Shown here: positions 62,430 through 64,000 of the stretch, piece after piece
Layout: every line of letters starts with the position of its first letter
Position numbering within the stretch: the stretch's first letter is position 1
Source: Bacteroidota bacterium
GTDB taxonomy: Bacteria > Bacteroidota > JABWAT01
DNA: 64,000 nt
Assembly: GCA_020161835.1 (NCBI GenBank)
Contig: JAIUNL010000001.1
Coordinates: 372,001 to 436,000, forward strand
Reading direction: 5' to 3'
Made by a program: the position numbers and the translations under genes
Notes under the pieces: generated by a model
Seen by the model: the letters and a program-made list of their open reading frames with translations, nothing else
Database searches by the model: none
Told to the model about the DNA's origin: nothing

Positions 62430-63819
62430 AATCCGTCAGCCATTCATCCATCCGGTTATACACATCCTGAATGTGGTTGACGCCGATGACTTCTACATTT
62501 TTCGGAAGTTCAGCTTCTTTCAGAGATGCTTTCGGAACGATGAGCCGTTTAAATCCGAGTTTGGCACATTCAGAAAGTCGCTGTTCAATGGATGACACAG
62601 AACGGATTTCTCCGCCCAAACCGATTTCACCGATAAACACAACATCACGGGCAATTGACCATTCCCGGAATGACGATAAAATGGCAATGCAAACGCCAAG
62701 ATCTGCAGCCGGATCATCAATTTTGAGTCCGGAAGCCACGTTGAGAAAAACATCCTGAGTTCCCATCGGTGTCCCGAGCCGTTTTTCCAGAACGGCAAGC
62801 AGCATCGTCATCCTACGCTGATCGAAACCGTTGGTATTTCTCTGTGGAAAACCGTAATTACAGTTCGAAACCAAAGCCTGAAGTTCAACCAGAATCGGCC
62901 GGGTTCCTTCCATCGTGACGGCAATGACTGAACCGGTAATTCCCTGACTGAATTCTGACAAAAACAATTCAGACGGATTGGTGATTTCTCTCAATCCACG
63001 TGAATTCATGTCGAAAACACCGATTTCGTTGGTTGATCCGAACCGGTTTTTAAGAGAACGTAAAATCCGGAAATGGTGATTCCGGTCGCCTTCAAACTGA
63101 AGAACCGTATCGACCAGATGCTCAAGAACCCGGGGTCCGGCAATGGAACCGTCTTTGGTGACGTGACCGGTAATAAACGTGGTAATATGTTCAGTTTTGG
63201 CCAGGGTCATGACCGCAGATGTACATTCACGGACCTGAGAAACCGAACCCGGCGCCGAACTGAGATCAGGCAGATAAACCGTCTGAATGGAATCGATGAT
63301 GAGAAGAGCAGGCTTCAGATTTCTCGCCTGAAGCAGAATTTCGTTGAGGTTGGTTTCGGCAAGCAATAAAATCGGCGCTTTTTCAAGTCCGAGCCGTTCT
63401 GCACGGCCTCTGACCTGATGGACGGATTCTTCTGCGGAAACGTAAAGAATCGTTTCTTTATTGGAATCGAGATAACCGGCAACCTGCATCATGAGCGTCG
63501 ATTTCCCGATTCCGGGATCCCCGCCGATGAGAATCAGACTTCCCTTCATGATTCCGCCGCCCATCACCCGGTTAAACTCACCGAAGGCCGTTTGCATGCG
63601 TTCCCCTTCTTTCCGGGGAATTTCAGCCAGGGTTGTTGCCTTTACCGGCGGGTTGGAAGAAATCCGGTTTTGGTGGACCGCATCCACCTTTTTCTTTCCG
63701 GTTTCAACGACTTCTTCGATGAGGGTATTCCATTCACCGCAATCGTTACATTTTCCGTTCCATTTCGGGGAAACCGAGCCACAGGACTGGCAGATAAATT
63801 GGGTTGTAAGTTTAGCCAT
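62419..63819 (-). CDS. radA: DNA repair protein RadA (Sms)
   Basis: 466 aa RecA-like helicase for branch migration in recombination. N-terminal C4 zinc finger (Cys10, 13, 24, 27), Walker A GGDPGIGKST (99-108), the RadA-specific KNRFGSTNEIGVF motif and a C-terminal Lon-protease-like domain. Full length. No clear Shine-Dalgarno sequence is seen before the ATG. The last Leu codon and TAA stop lie within a heptamer array. Confidence 0.95.
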   Translation of the reverse strand: MAKLTTQFICQSCGSVSPKWNGKCNDCGEWNTLIEEVVETGKKKVDAVHQNRISSNPPVKATTLAEIPRKEGERMQTAFGEFNRVMGGGIMKGSLILIGGDPGIGKSTLMMQVAGYLDSNKETILYVSAEESVHQVRGRAERLGLEKAPILLLAETNLNEILLQARNLKPALLIIDSIQTVYLPDLSSAPGSVSQVRECTSAVMTLAKTEHITTFITGHVTKDGSIAGPRVLEHLVDTVLQFEGDRNHHFRILRSLKNRFGSTNEIGVFDMNSRGLREITNPSELFLSEFSQGITGSVIAVTMEGTRPILVELQALVSNCNYGFPQRNTNGFDQRRMTMLLAVLEKRLGTPMGTQDVFLNVASGLKIDDPAADLGVCIAILSSFREWSIARDVVFIGEIGLGGEIRSVSSIEQRLSECAKLGFKRLIVPKASLKEAELPKNVEVIGVNHIQDVYNRMDEWLTDLQL

Positions 63820-64000
63820 AAAATGGATGGAAGTTCGGGAGGGTCGGGGAAAGAAGCAACGAACGGAAGGAAATAAAAAAAGGGGGGATAAAGAGAATTA
63901 AATCTTTTAGCAGGGTTCTTTTTTGGTTAAATTTGAATTAACATTGCTTTGAATCTGTCTTTAAATAAAATTCTTACCGAGATCTATGATGCTTGCTTCA
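63820..64000. other. Window end, no gene seen
   Basis: A short A/G-rich stretch, then AT-rich sequence. An ATGATG at 63,982 may open a gene that continues beyond the window, but too little is present to tell. Confidence 0.5.

Noticed and set aside
1..64000. tRNA, rRNA, transposase or prophage genes
   Set aside because: Both strands were scanned by eye and no cloverleaf, rRNA core sequence, transposase motif or phage structural gene was recognised; a covariance-model search could still find a missed tRNA.

Overview
The window is one contiguous piece of a Gram-negative bacterial chromosome, probably from the Bacteroidota/Chlorobi (FCB) side of the tree. The evidence is a meso-diaminopimelate-type MurE, outer-membrane proteins (a patatin fused to a BamA-like barrel and small barrels), BatA-like and DUF4139 proteins, a secreted TPR protein paired with a LuxR-type regulator, and several upstream elements matching the Bacteroidota promoter consensus (TTTG about 20 nt before TAnnTTTG). 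I cannot name a genus. No tRNA, rRNA, transposase, prophage or CRISPR array was seen.

Layout. 1-15,597 is a division and cell-wall (dcw) cluster on the plus strand: a PASTA-type class B PBP (5' end outside the window), murE, murF, mraY, murD, ftsW, murG, an unknown membrane protein, murC, murB, ftsQ, ftsA, ftsZ. Genes overlap or nearly touch, so this is probably one transcript for lipid II synthesis and divisome assembly. 16-23 kb holds a lipoprotein and two minus-strand operons (queD-hemH; batA-like, membrane protein, hflX, sugar-nucleotide reductase). 23-32 kb has the patatin/BamA protein, a CBS protein, the TPR/LuxR pair, a repeat-filled spacer, ilvE and holB. 32-40 kb holds moaD, an SGNH esterase, a metallo-beta-lactamase-fold protein, a cysteine-desulfurase-like enzyme, a VapBC module, a small HEFGH membrane protein and a methyltransferase. 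40-49 kb has corA, an M19 dipeptidase, adenosine deaminase, a two-component system, an ECF sigma/anti-sigma pair, a persulfide-dioxygenase-like MBL-rhodanese protein and class I aldolase. 49-64 kb has GNAT, yheT, crcB, DUF190, a carB split into two genes around a DUF4139 gene, a DnaA-box-bearing AT-rich spacer that could be an origin, a TatD-radical SAM fusion, a CoA-binding protein, an alcohol dehydrogenase and radA.

The most unusual content is between the genes. (1) At least 14 spacers carry short degenerate arrays with strict 7-nt periodicity; most directly follow or include a stop codon, and at add and radA the array encodes the end of the protein. (2) A dispersed hairpin family keeps fixed flanks (GTCAT ... 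ATCC) while its stems change in a base-paired, compensatory way. (3) A roughly 95-bp composite repeat occurs three times. (4) Five GC-rich palindromes with differing but self-complementary stems are clustered at 29.5-29.7 kb. These elements explain most of the long non-coding stretches.

All reading was by eye. Family names come from recognisable motifs and overall sequence character, not from database searches. Start codons were chosen from ribosome binding sites, overlaps and family-typical N termini.
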